NCBI GenBank assembly: GCA_021904315.1
Contig: CM038914.1
Location: forward strand, 17,471,065 to 17,535,064
Direction: 5' to 3'
Source of the DNA: Sphagnum magellanicum
Taxonomy: Eukaryota; Streptophyta; Sphagnopsida; Sphagnales; Sphagnaceae
Length of the DNA stretch: 64,000 bases
Positions 34,392 to 44,427 of this stretch are shown piece by piece. Within the stretch, counting starts at the first letter, position 1. Each line of letters begins with the position of its first letter. The notes beneath the pieces are model-generated. The model had not been told where the DNA came from. It searched no databases and was given only the letters and a program-made list of their open reading frames with translations. A program made the translations under genes and the position numbers.

Positions 34392-37300
34392 ATGAGTACC
34401 AAGGTGACCTTTGTGAACAAACACAATGAAGATCAAACCTTCAAGGTAAATTTGTTTGGGCCAAACAAGAACCGTGTGAAAGTTAGCAATGTCTTGGCGA
34501 TATTCAAGGCAACTGTCGCCATCATGTCTGATGGCAGCATGATGGAAGCAGATGACCTTGGATTGAGCATGGACTGCTTTGATTCTGGATCAAGGCATGA
34601 TATCATTCTCATTCCGGCTTTGGATCCAGGTATTTTTTTAAAATTTTGTTTTATAAATTTATCAGTCCTATTTTTGGTTTAGAGTTTGTCTTTGAATATT
34701 AAGTTTGCATAAACCCTAAAGTGACATACTTTGAACATGGTTATTCATTATGGATGAGACCTTGAGGTCAATTCCTATTGATTTATTTTTTATAGAGAGC
34801 TTGTTTACCTCCAAAACTTAGTTTCTTGTAGGATTGTGGGGTCACAGTGTCAGAGTTGTGTGGAATACCAATCCCCAGCGAGGGTGGTATTGAGCATCAG
34901 GCAGGACCAAGTTCAAGGAAGTGTGATGACATTTCTCACAGACCTATGCAGCATAACCACCAAACGCCAATTGCTACCTCTGATATGTTGTTCAAGCCAG
35001 GCATATTTCCTCCATCTGTTGTTTTCTTGAACCCTAAATGTGCCTTGTGCTACCTCTGATATGTTGTTCAAGCTAGGCATATTTCTTCCATTGTTGCTTT
35101 TTTGAACCCTAAATGTGCCTTGTGGGATTGCCCAAGGCCTGCTCAAGGAAGCAATGAGGGGTTAGTATACTGCAACAGTTTCCATGAAGAATTAGCACTG
35201 AGTGAAGGCACTCCAGGCATGTGCCCAGTGCTGAGACCAGGTAGGATTGACTTAAAGGATTGTCCTCTATTTGCAGCATTAACAGCTCGTGTCAATGGGC
35301 GAGCTATTGGTATTCCAGAATTGCATGGGGCTGCCACTTCCAAGACGCCTTGGAATGCTACAGGTAAACCCTATTCCTTTTCTAAATTTTGTGCTGCTGG
35401 TTGCTCAATTTGCTCAGAGCTATGCCATTTCAGCCTTTATTTTAGGGTTCTTTCAATAACCCTGAACCCACTTTGCAAGGATAAAGCCATTTGTGTTTTT
35501 TGGAGCAATAGGCTTGGTTCTTTCTGTCTTTGCAGTTCAACCAGAGTCATAGAAAATAACTCAATCCACAATGTACAGTGATGCATGTAAGCATATGTAC
35601 ATAATTTGGGCATGTAAGTATAGATATTGATTAGTAGTTGCATTTGCAGAAATTGCAGAATATCAGTCTAAAGAGAAGGATGTTGAAAAGTGCATCAAAG
35701 TTGATCACTCCATTGCAAAGAAAAAGAAGCAAGACAACTGCACTACTGATGCACAATTCACAATGTACGACAAGATTTTCAAAAAAAAACCGAACACAGT
35801 GTCTATGGAATGGGGTAGAGATTTCCTTAGGATTTTTCACCCCCTCCAATGGAAGGTGCACAACCGAAATTTGTGCATGGTGCGTTCATGGTTTAATGAT
35901 ACAAAAGATGAAAAAGTTAATGTTTTTCTGAATGCTAATCTACGGGAGCAAAAAGAGGTGGTCCACATTGTGAAACAGTTTATATCAGACCGTGAGCCAA
36001 CATTGGCAGCCCTTTTATTCATGGAAAATGGCACCACTACATGTATGCGTTGGAAGGTGGAAGACATCTATGAATGGTACAAAGAACATAAACACTACAT
36101 TTCAAACAAAGTAGAAAAGGTGAGACTGACCAACAAGTTGGTTTCTTTTCTTTTCTTCCAAGTTTTACAATTTCCATTGCTAGGTGGGTTGTCTAGAATA
36201 AAGATTTGAGCCATTTTTTTTTCATAATTGTTTTTTCTTGGTTTGGAGATTTTGGACTTCTTTTCATGCACTCTATGATGTCTTGCAGACTACAAGTGGT
36301 GGCATACATGAACCTCTAGGGCAAAGTTTTGCAAGTCGTGCAAGGAAAGGAGCCATAACATCTGCCGCAAGTGCATCTAACAACAGACCCTTGCAACTAA
36401 ATGCAGGGATTTCAAAGCTTGATATGGTAAGTTGGAAGAATAATGTTTTTTCTTTAGTGGAGGTAGGCCTGAGGGCTCAAAACGCAATCTACATTTTCGG
36501 AGTGCCACGTGGCATCATTTAAAACACTTTCAAAGAAAAGCTGAAGGTGACTAACTAGTCATCAGTGTAGGTGCCATAAGTTGGCCAGGGTGAACCAACA
36601 CCCATGTTGGTACCTTGATCTTTTTGAGTGAGGCCTCTTAGTGGCCATATTAAGCCTAAAAAATGTCAAATCTGAACTCAGACACCCTGATTTAGTCTTA
36701 GCATGGGATATTTGTAATGTTTTGAGATAATTTAAATGGACTAACTTGGGTTCACCCAAAGGCTCTCAAGTCACTATGCCCTCGTTGGCTGATGGAATAT
36801 CATTGAAACTACTTAATAGCTAGATGGGAATTTGAAAAAGTTTGTCAGAGTTGCACAAGAAGTCCAAGACCATATAATTCACAGGGCTTTTGTGAAAATC
36901 CCCTCCGATCTCATTTGTATCATTGAATCCATAAGAGACATGTCTGTGGACATCAGTTGCAAAAGCGTCCAGGTGTTGAAGAAGACTTATGTATGCCAGT
37001 GATTTTGCAGCTGCTGCTGGCTTGTTTATCCCCTCCCCCCCCCGTGTAGTAGGTTAAGTAGTATTTAGTTTTCTGGTCAACTTGGTCTACAATGTTAGAA
37101 AACAACAGTCTGTTAAGATCTTGTAAATAGTCCAACTGTTCCAAATTTGTATTGTTCTTTTTTCCAAGTCTCATATTGTGACTAGGAATCATTCAATGTG
37201 TTCGTAGTTGCTGGAAACAACAGGCTATGTGAAATTTTGGACTTCTTCTCACACACTCATGCACTGCCTGATGTTGTTGATGTTGTGCAGATTGCAAACG

Positions 37301-38696
37301 TTGAGTGTGACACACAAGATCATTATGATGATCAACATCACAACCAACACCCGAGCCATGAAGAGGTAGGGCACATCCTGTAGCAGACAAAAGGACCTAG
37401 GCGATCATTTTCCAACAAACTCATAGCTCCAAGGCTGCCTCTAGGGCAAATTTCTGCAAACCATGTGCACGGAAACAATTCTTGCCATGATGCAAGCAAA
37501 GAGGCTAGCATTGCTACCACAAGAGCACCTAGTAGCAAAGCCTTGCAATTCAATGCAGGGATACCAAAACGCAAGGCTCATTCGGTGAGTTGGAAGAGTT
37601 TTGTTTTGTTTTTTTTTCCCTGAAATATTTTGGATTTGCAAAAGCCCTTTAATGTTCATGATAGATTAATTAGATTTCAAGATTCTAGGTTACTTAAAGA
37701 TTCTAGACTTCTTTTAAAACAGTCCCTGGATTAATTAGACCTCAAGATTCTAAGTAACAACAGAAAGTTAAACTACTTAAAGATTCTGGACTTCTTTTAA
37801 AACAGTCACTGGATTAATTAGATTTCAAGATTCTACATTACAATAGAAAGTTAAACTACTTAAAGATTCTGGACTTCTTTTAAAACAGTCCCTGGTATCA
37901 TACAGATTGTAACCATTGTGTGTGACACACAAGATCATTCTGATGATCAACATCATGAGTGTCATGATGGGCTCCAAGGATCAAGTTCTACACGGATACG
38001 TGTTCCATCACAAAAAGCTTTGTAAGTTAATTTGGATTTCTAGGGTAGATTTAGATTTCAATTGTAATTTCAGTTATCTTTGTTTATGTATTGTTGTTTT
38101 CCAATATTGTCACTAATAGGTACCTATCAATATATAAAATGTAACGTGATTGTAGGTTGTCAATTGAGGCAAAGCCGGAAAGAAAGAAGAAAAAAAGTGT
38201 ATTTGAAGAACTTCCAGTGAGAATGGCCACCACCCCAAACACAATACTCCAAGTAAGAACTCTACATTATATTTTGTTTATGACTTGGTTATTCCAAAAT
38301 GTTCCTTCAAGTTTAGGGTTTTGTTGAGCATTGGGGTTTTGGTTTATTTGAGGTGCCTGTAGTAATTTGACATGTCTCCTTTTGAAACTTCTGCTTCAGG
38401 GAGTTTGTTTTGAAAACCTTTCAGTAAGTGCCAAGAAGACCATTGCAATGGTCGCCATGGATTTGGACAATGTCCATGATGTGGTGTCAAATATTTCTAA
38501 GTTTGCTGCCACGATTTTTGCTGATTTGTTCAACCGCAAAGGAAAAGAAGAAAACAATGGCAATACGAGAATGGAGCATTTGGACAGAGTGGTAGCCTGG
38601 GCATTAAAAGAGTTCAAAGTAGGAATAGTTGACTTACCTGCAGTGGAGAAGGATGGAGTCCAGAATCTGTTCCTACAGAATGTCAGAAAGTTGTGA
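34392..38696 (+). CDS. Seven-exon gene of unknown function, possible element accessory protein
   Basis: Exons join in phase: 34392-34629 (ATG at the acceptor; STKVTFVNKHNEDQTF), 35650-36119, 36289-36426, 37291-37365, 37906-38021, 38156-38252 and 38400-38696 (TGA). All junctions have AG/GT, and lengths of 238, 470, 138, 75, 116, 97 and 297 bp keep one frame, giving roughly 475 residues. The second exon is best conserved-looking (EWGRDFLRIFHPLQWKVHNR, EDIYEWYKEHKHYI). Exons 4 and 5 are duplicates of each other (CDTQDHYDDQHH / CDTQDHSDDQHH), and a decayed copy of exon 3 lies at 37383-37587. I recognise no family. Intron 1 holds a VOZ fragment. An intact frame in a decaying neighbourhood suggests selection, so a transposition accessory role is possible but unproven. 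Confidence 0.6.
34832..35363 (+). pseudogene. Captured VOZ transcription-factor zinc-domain exon
   Basis: Flanked by an acceptor (CTTGTAG|GATTGT) and a donor (GCTACAG|GTAAAC). The 3' part reads NPKCALWDCPRPAQGS, YCNSFHEELALSEGTPGM, PVLRPGRIDLKDCPLFAAL and KTPWNAT, the start of the VOZ (vascular plant one zinc finger) domain with its Cys/Cys/Cys/His ligands. Upstream is ISHRPMQHNHQTPIATSDML. A 76-bp segment (34973-35048) is duplicated at 35049-35123; the copy has lost one base and brings in a TGA at 35057-35059, so the exon cannot be read through. The C-terminal half of the VOZ domain is missing. It lies in intron 1 of the seven-exon gene; its donor phase matches that gene's second exon, its acceptor phase does not match the first. 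Confidence 0.9.
36469..36538 (+). repeat. Dispersed ~70-bp repeat, copy 1
   Basis: GGAGGTAGGCCTGAGGGCTC ... GTGCCACGTGGCATCATTT is repeated at 43730-43808 in the same orientation with few changes. Here it lies in an intron just after the exon ending at 36426. Family unknown. Confidence 0.85.
37652..37893 (+). repeat. 83-bp tandem repeat, three copies
   Basis: CTTAAAGATTCTGGACTTC starts at 37693, 37776 and 37859 (period 83), with GGATTAATTAGATTTCAAGA between. It fills the intron between exons 4 and 5 of the seven-exon gene and may mark the event that duplicated those exons. Confidence 0.88.
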
Positions 38697-39021
38697 ACAA
38701 TCGGATAACAACTTGAGGATGAGATAGAAACAAGTAAACATGAATGTCCAAAATAACAATGTAATTTTGCAAGCATTTTGTTCCTCAAATCCACAGCAGC
38801 TGCAAATCCATAGACCCCCATACTTGCCTCTGATTTCTCCCCCCTCTCATTTTATTTTTCTCTTCTCCTTTCTACTTCTTGTTTGCAAGGTCTTCCATGG
38901 TTTGGTTTTCAACTGTGTGAATTTCTCTGATCTGTGTTGCTCTTGTTGCTGCATTTCTGTGTGTTAATCTGTTGTTTTTGTTGTTGTTGAGTCCAGAATG
39001 CTTGTTGTTTTGGAAGGGCAG

Positions 39022-42000
39022 TCCTTCTCAGCCACTGCAATCTCAGGCAGTGAAACCACGTATAACTACACCACCTAGTAAAGAGAAGACTGCTCTAGGA
39101 CGGGCTGCATCAGCCTCAACTTATTCACCAAAAAAACTAGACATGAACAGCAAAAAAGCAGACAAAGAAGTATCTTTGACAAAGAGTGCAACAGCCAAAT
39201 CTGTTAAAGTGCAGGGTGATTCAGTTGTAATTGGAAGACCAAAACAGAACCAGAGTGTGAAGCTTCATGCAACACGGAAATTGGTTGCTGGAGATAACAG
39301 CTGCCTCCCCACATCCAGTGATATGTTGACTTCATCAAAACCTGGTCAGTTGCCTGTGTACACCTGGTTTTTGTTGTATGGCTTTGTATTTGTGAGCTGG
39401 AGACCCCTAAGCAATGGTAAGAACTGTGCTTTTCAGGTTATGGGGGTCAACAAAACTGTTGACGCTTTGGAAGGGAAAGTCTCTGTAGTAATGATGAATG
39501 GACTCTGAGAGATTGAGAAGGCTTGTACTATTTAAATCTCACATTCACTTTGCAGATCTTGTCTTTGCAAGTAGCTCTCTTTTACTCTCTTTGTAGTATT
39601 CATTGTAGCTGGTGAATACCTCCCAGCCCTATGTACAACTTAACCTGGAGACTCACGAAATGTTTGCATTCTTCACAGACCTCGGAGGGAGCTTGATTTC
39701 TGAACCCTTGGCAAGTGAAGACTCAACAAGGCCAGAGATGGAGTCAGTAGAGGTGCCAGTTTATAGTGAAGGGGAGCCTGAGGAATTGATATCCATGGAA
39801 GTTGACCATGCTGAAGATGAGCAGCTGCACCTGCCTATATTGGACACAGAGGAGAAAACTGCAGCAGTTTCTACAGACTTGCAACCAAGCCTTGAGTATG
39901 CACAGGAGGAACCCTCTGTGCATAGGTTGAAGTCAGACACAAGTTTTGGACAAAACAACGATATCTCAAATTACTTGCCCTCAGAGGAAGAAAGCAATCC
40001 ACAGGTGAATCTTGAGGCTCTGCATAGTTCAGATACAGAACTTACTTCAGCACCCCTAACTTCTTTGATGCCACCTTCTTTCCAAGGGATTCATGTGGAG
40101 CAAGAGGGACAAGTGGCCAGACCAGATTATGACTTTGCAGGTTGCCCACCCTCAGAGGAAGTCACAGAGTTTGAAGAAATCCAGGAAGGTCTGGAGAGTG
40201 CAGACACTGATGAAAGCAAGTTCACTCTCCAAACTTTACAGATCCCTTTGGACCTGTCTGGTCAGAAGCAAGGTTTGAATGATACTGATGTTGAGAATGC
40301 AGTTGTCAGTACAATGAATCATCTCTCAACTTGCGAGCTCCCTGATAATGCCAGCAGTGCACAGAAACACCAAGTTGACCTACACGTTGCAGACACTAGG
40401 AGAAGTGCATCAACTTGTGCAATCTCTTCAGAGTCATCAGCTTTTAAGCTGGCTGGTGCACAGGAAGAGATGTTCAGCAGACCAGCCATCTCAGAGGAGT
40501 TGAGAGTGAGCAGAAAGGACATCCTAACTGGGTTCTCCTCTGAAGTCTTTAGTTCTCCTGAGGTATCTCATACTCCCATAACCCAGCAGGAATTTGGCAA
40601 GATAGATGCCAGCAACAATGCAGTAGCTACTTTCCAGCAAGAAGTCGTGGGGTTACCTTCAGACACACCTCTTGAATGGTCAACTACATTTGATGTTGAT
40701 GAGGATCATGATATGAGCAGAGACCTTAATAAAGCAGGTTCTTTATGTGTGGCATTCATGCCAAATTTGGTGTGCCTTTCAGCTGAGGACAGTGGAAGTG
40801 GGGGTGATGTTAACCAGAATTTGACTGCAGCCACAAGGCAGAATGACTTGCTTTACCCAAGTAAAGATGTAGAATCTCATATAGATGTGGATCTCCTGGA
40901 GCATGATTCACATGAATTGAGGACTGGCACTACAGGATTTCCTCTTGATGCTTTGCATGAAGTCATTTTACCTCTTGATAATGACCAGGAAACTTACAAG
41001 AACCAGCTGTACACTTTTCACTCAGCAACTTTAATAGATTCATTTGATGGTTTTCATGATGTTACTTCAGAACAGACAACAGCTTCTTCTATTTGTACCC
41101 AGGAAACTGGCATTCAAGCTGGAACTTCTGTTTTGGCACAACAACCTGAGCAGGGTCTGGAGGAAGCACCACCTATCACCAATGCCAATCAGGAACTGAG
41201 TGCAAGTATGGGGATGACTCCCATCATGTTTAATATATCACCTGCTTTGGACACATCTCCTGAGCTTTGTAATTCATCTCCTGTGCTTTCTGCTAAACAA
41301 GAGTGTGAAGCTACTTCAGATTCAACTGCATCATTTTTCAAGGAGACATGGAGTTCATCTGATGATGAAGGGGCAGCTAAGATCAGCAAGGAGCTAACCT
41401 CTTTTGCATCAGATGCTGGGGATGCCAACTTCCTCACTTTTTCTGGTGAAACTGCCAACAAGGATCTTGGAGAGGCTGCAGACATCCAAGATGAAAGTTG
41501 TCAGGACTCTGTCACTAGGGTGATGGATCATAACAGAAGTGTGGAACTCCTGGATTGCCTGAAATCTGAAAAAGGCCACTCATCAAGAGTCCAAGAAGTA
41601 TTAGAAGGAGTGACCAAAGATCCTGAGAATTGTAAATTTGCAGAGGAAGCAACACACAGTGTGGATGAGAAGAGCACCGATTGTCTGCTTCTGGAACCAC
41701 TGAACTGCCCAAAATCTGACAATGAGACTTCACCAAAAATCCAAGAGATATCAGAAGAAGGGTTGACCAACATTCCTGACAAGGGTGCATGTGCAGAGAA
41801 AGCTAGACACAGGTTGGATGAAGGGATCACTCACAGTCTGCCTCAGGAACCTCTGGATTGCCTAGAGAATTGTACTTCACCAGAACTCCAAGAATTATCA
41901 GTAGAAGTATTGACATCTATTGCAGAAAAAGCAGTTGCATGTGCAGAGGAAGCTAGACAAACTGTGGATGAAGGGAGCACACTTTCTCTGCTTTTGGAAC

Positions 42001-42704
42001 CACTGGATTGCCCAAAGTCGGAAAATGCCACTTCAAAAAATATCCAAGAAGTATCAGACAACGGGTTGACCAACATTGCTGAGAATGGTGCACGTGCAGA
42101 TGAAGCTGGACATGGTGTGAATGAAGGGAGAAAAGCAGGTCTGGTTCAGGAACTACTGAATTCTAGAAACGGCACTTCACTGAAAATCAAAGAAGTATCA
42201 GAAGAAGGGGTAATCAACACTCCTGAAAAAGGTACATGTGCAGAGGAAGCTACAGACAGTGTTGGTGAAGGGATCACACCCTGTCTGCTTCAGGAACACC
42301 TGCATTGCCAAAAATCTGGAAACAACATTTCACTAGAATCTCAGGAAGTATCAGAAGGAGTGACCATCACTCTTGAGAATGGCACCTGTGCACCAGAGAC
42401 TGCACACAGTGTCGATGAAGGAAGCACAACATCTCTGTTTAAGGAATCAAGTTTGATTCCTGTGGAGATGGAAGTCAGGGCACCAGTAGTATTTGCTGAG
42501 GACATACTTAGAGAGACTGGGTCAGCAGTCCAGAAGGACCTGATCCCAGCTGATGGTGGAGAACCCACCAAGGAGGTGCCACACACCACAGGAGATGTAA
42601 AGGCTCCAGCTCCTGCAGCAGGAAATGTACAGCCTTTGCATGTTGACACCCAGGCTGAAGCTGTAGCGGTTGGCCTCCATCAAGAACTGGGTGGTGATGA
42701 AAAG
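39022..42704 (+). CDS. Acidic repeat-rich protein gene, 5' end missing, unknown
   Basis: Two exons fit: 39022-39344 (KPRITTPPSKEKTALGRAA; Lys/Ser-rich, basic) and 39679-42704 (over 1,000 codons, uninterrupted), joined in phase (CCTG|AC). The second ends at a donor (GATGAAAAG|GTGAGA). No in-frame ATG opens the first exon, so an earlier exon is missing or unrecognised. The long exon is acidic and disordered-looking. Its C-terminal third (about 41520-42440) holds roughly seven diverged copies of a ~50-residue unit with the pattern EPLDCPKSEN..S..IQEVSEEG..N...., A(E)EA.HSVDEG. No stop occurs in 3 kb, unusual for non-functional DNA. Family not recognised; it could be a captured host gene or an element protein. 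Confidence 0.6.
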
Positions 42705-43053
42705 GTGAGAAATTATTTCTTTGCCATAAAATACTGGGAACCTACCGGGAACAAGCAAGTGTGTGCTGCTGTTGCTGCTTCATTGCGATGTCATCCCACA
42801 TGAATATATCATATCTGACGTATACAGGTCATCCCACATGAATATGAATGGGGTTAGTGAGCAGCTATGACAGAAAAAGAAGGGGGAAAAATCATCAATG
42901 CTGGTGAGTTACATTGCACTCTCCAGATGACACACATGTTACTAGATCTCTTGAGAACTGGAGGAGTGTGGATACTGTACTGCTGTGTATATTATGTACA
43001 GAAAGCGCACAAGCTTTTCCCAAAGTTCTTTACGTGTAACTTGGACACAGTTG
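42705..43053. other. Spacer between repeat-protein exon and inverted-repeat arm
   Basis: About 350 bp with no gene seen. A 24-bp segment including GTCATCCCACATGAATAT occurs twice (about 42788 and 42828). Confidence 0.5.
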
Positions 43054-43729
43054 GTTCAATTGAAATCAGGATGTGCTAGAGGACATGATATTCACAAACT
43101 TGACATGGGGTTTGAGCTATGTACATCTGCAACTGGGTGCTGAAATAGTTATAAGGTGCATGTCTGAAGATTCTTGTAAAAACTTTTTAAGTTTCTGAAA
43201 GGTGGGTCTGCTGTTGGACATCATGGTGCTGCCTTTCCTCAATTGTAAGCAATGCTGGTTTTGTAGTTTTCAGGGTACTGGTGAACCTGTTTTTTTGGGT
43301 TTCTTGCATTCTGAAGTTTGTTTGTGTCTGACAATATGCAGGCAATCATCATTATTGTGAGCAAAACATGCAAATCTAAGTGATAGACTTCAGTTATATA
43401 AAGGAGGTCAGACTGAAAATCTCAGAAATATTCTGGCCATTTGTTGAAGAAAAAGCCATGGTTTTGACCTTTCTTGCATTACAAATCTGAATCTTGGACA
43501 ACCTTACACCACTCAGCCCCTTCTAATAAATTGCATTCAGATCCAACACAATGTGTAGGATGTAGATCCAGGTTGGGTGAGTTTGAGCACAGGCTTTTGC
43601 ATGAGTTTGCTGTATAGCTTGCAGGTAGCTCCAGTACTTGTCTGAATGGTTGTGGGTGGCTCCAATAGTATTCTAATTGATGTTGAGCTACTGTTTGGTC
43701 TGTTTCCATTGTGAAACCGGCCTAAGATT
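43054..43729 (-). repeat. Right arm of the ~680-bp internal inverted repeat
   Basis: Reverse complement of 9881-10565 over its whole length. Its outer edge (TTGTGAAACCGGCCTAAGATT) sits 552 bp from the right end of the transposon, while the left arm sits 5.2 kb from the left end. The arms are about 32.5 kb apart. Confidence 0.92.
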
Positions 43730-43808
43730 GGAGGTAGGCCTGAGGGTTCAAAACGCAATCTGAAATTTCAGAGTGCCATGTGGCATCATTTCAAACACTT
43801 CCAAAGTA
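43730..43808 (+). repeat. Dispersed ~75-bp repeat, copy 2
   Basis: Direct repeat of 36469-36538 (GGAGGTAGGCCTGAGGGTTC ... GTGCCATGTGGCATCATTT). It begins exactly where the inverted-repeat arm ends, suggesting the arm inserted into, or was joined to, this repeat. Confidence 0.85.
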
Positions 43809-44251
43809 AAGAATTTTTTTTCTTGTTGCCTTTCTTTCACAGCACTTGAATTATTCTGTTGTAAGTATATGAAAAATACTTAGTTACATTTTCCATTAAA
43901 ATTTTTAATACCTTTCATAATATTGGCCGCTAGGCTTACCTCCACTCCAGGTCCCAAAAGGGATCAACTAGTTGAAAATCTGGCGAGTGCAAAACCAACA
44001 AAAAACTCTTGTTGACCATAATTCTGCTCTCATACTTTAGTTGGAATGTGCATGTATTTGTAATACAGTGATGCATTGAGCATTGATCGATTACCATATA
44101 TCATTACATGGTTTTTTCCCTTGTATATTTCCTCATCTTTCCATAAATTCAGTTTTTCACTCATCTTTTCCCACATCTCAACTAGAATTGTTGTTTTTCC
44201 CTCATTGCAGAAAACTTGAGATGGTAAATAGTTCAATTTTCCCCTTGTGGC

Positions 44252-44281
44252 CATGTGGGACCTCCTCACAGGCCCCTTGTG
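44252..44281 (-). repeat. Right terminal inverted repeat of the giant transposon
   Basis: 30 bp, complementary to 4725-4755. The target copy CCA follows at 44282-44284. A second CACAAGGGG (minus strand, 44241-44249) lies just inside, a possible subterminal binding motif. Confidence 0.95.
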
Positions 44282-44284
44282 CCA

Positions 44285-44427
44285 ACGATGCAGACGTCGC
44301 GGGTGATTACGTCGGTGAAATTGTAGTCTTCCAGTTTGAAGTCGGAGTACTGGCTTGGCAACGCGGCGGCAACAGCCAGAAAGCTCGACGCGGCGAGCAT
44401 TAAGAGATATCGAACGATAATCTCCAT
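44285..44427 (-). pseudogene. FAD-dependent oxidoreductase, N-terminal half of the interrupted exon
   Basis: Minus-strand ATG at 44427-44425, then MEIIVRYLLMLAASSFLAVA, a signal peptide with an Ala-rich cleavage region, then SQYSDFKLEDYNFTDVITRD and VCIVG. The next codons should be the glycine loop, but the transposon starts here. The continuation (GGSTG...) is at 4724 downward. An upstream TTG could extend the frame to 44448, but the ATG gives the better signal peptide. The protein is expected in the secretory pathway. It is broken by the insertion: reading into the element gives TRGL and a stop. Confidence 0.88.

Larger units (their letters stand above)
4725..44281. mobile_element. Giant CACTA-like DNA transposon (39,557 bp) with captured genes
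   Basis: Both ends carry the same terminal inverted repeat (4725-4755 and 44252-44281; starts CACAAGGGG, one G of length difference). It is flanked by the 3-bp direct repeat CCA at 4722-4724 and 44282-44284. Removing the element plus one CCA restores an uninterrupted GGGSTG codon run in a flavoprotein gene, which independently proves the boundaries. A 3-bp duplication, a CAC...GTG terminus and an internal TNP2-type transposase place it in the CACTA/En-Spm superfamily, although the terminus is CACAA rather than CACTA. Cargo includes exons of myotubularin, NOT3, VOZ and pepsin-like protease genes, two coherent multi-exon genes of unknown function, and nested Penelope-like and Helitron-like pieces. 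Known plant CACTA elements are usually a few to about 20 kb, so this one is unusually long. Present mobility cannot be judged. Confidence 0.92.

Noticed and set aside
39761..42758. Several minus-strand frames under the long acidic exon.
   Set aside because: They run antisense to a single 3-kb open frame and repeat because that frame has internal repeats.
9881..43729. A separate Harbinger transposon spanning both 680-bp arms.
   Set aside because: TTA at the left edge is matched by TAA, not a direct TTA, on the right; no Harbinger transposase is visible, and the interval's content belongs to the CACTA element.
43479..43758. Open frames repeated at 9813-10075 and 43479-43758 as a conserved protein.
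   Set aside because: They are shadows of the inverted-repeat arms; two overlapping frames are conserved equally, so the DNA and not the protein is shared.
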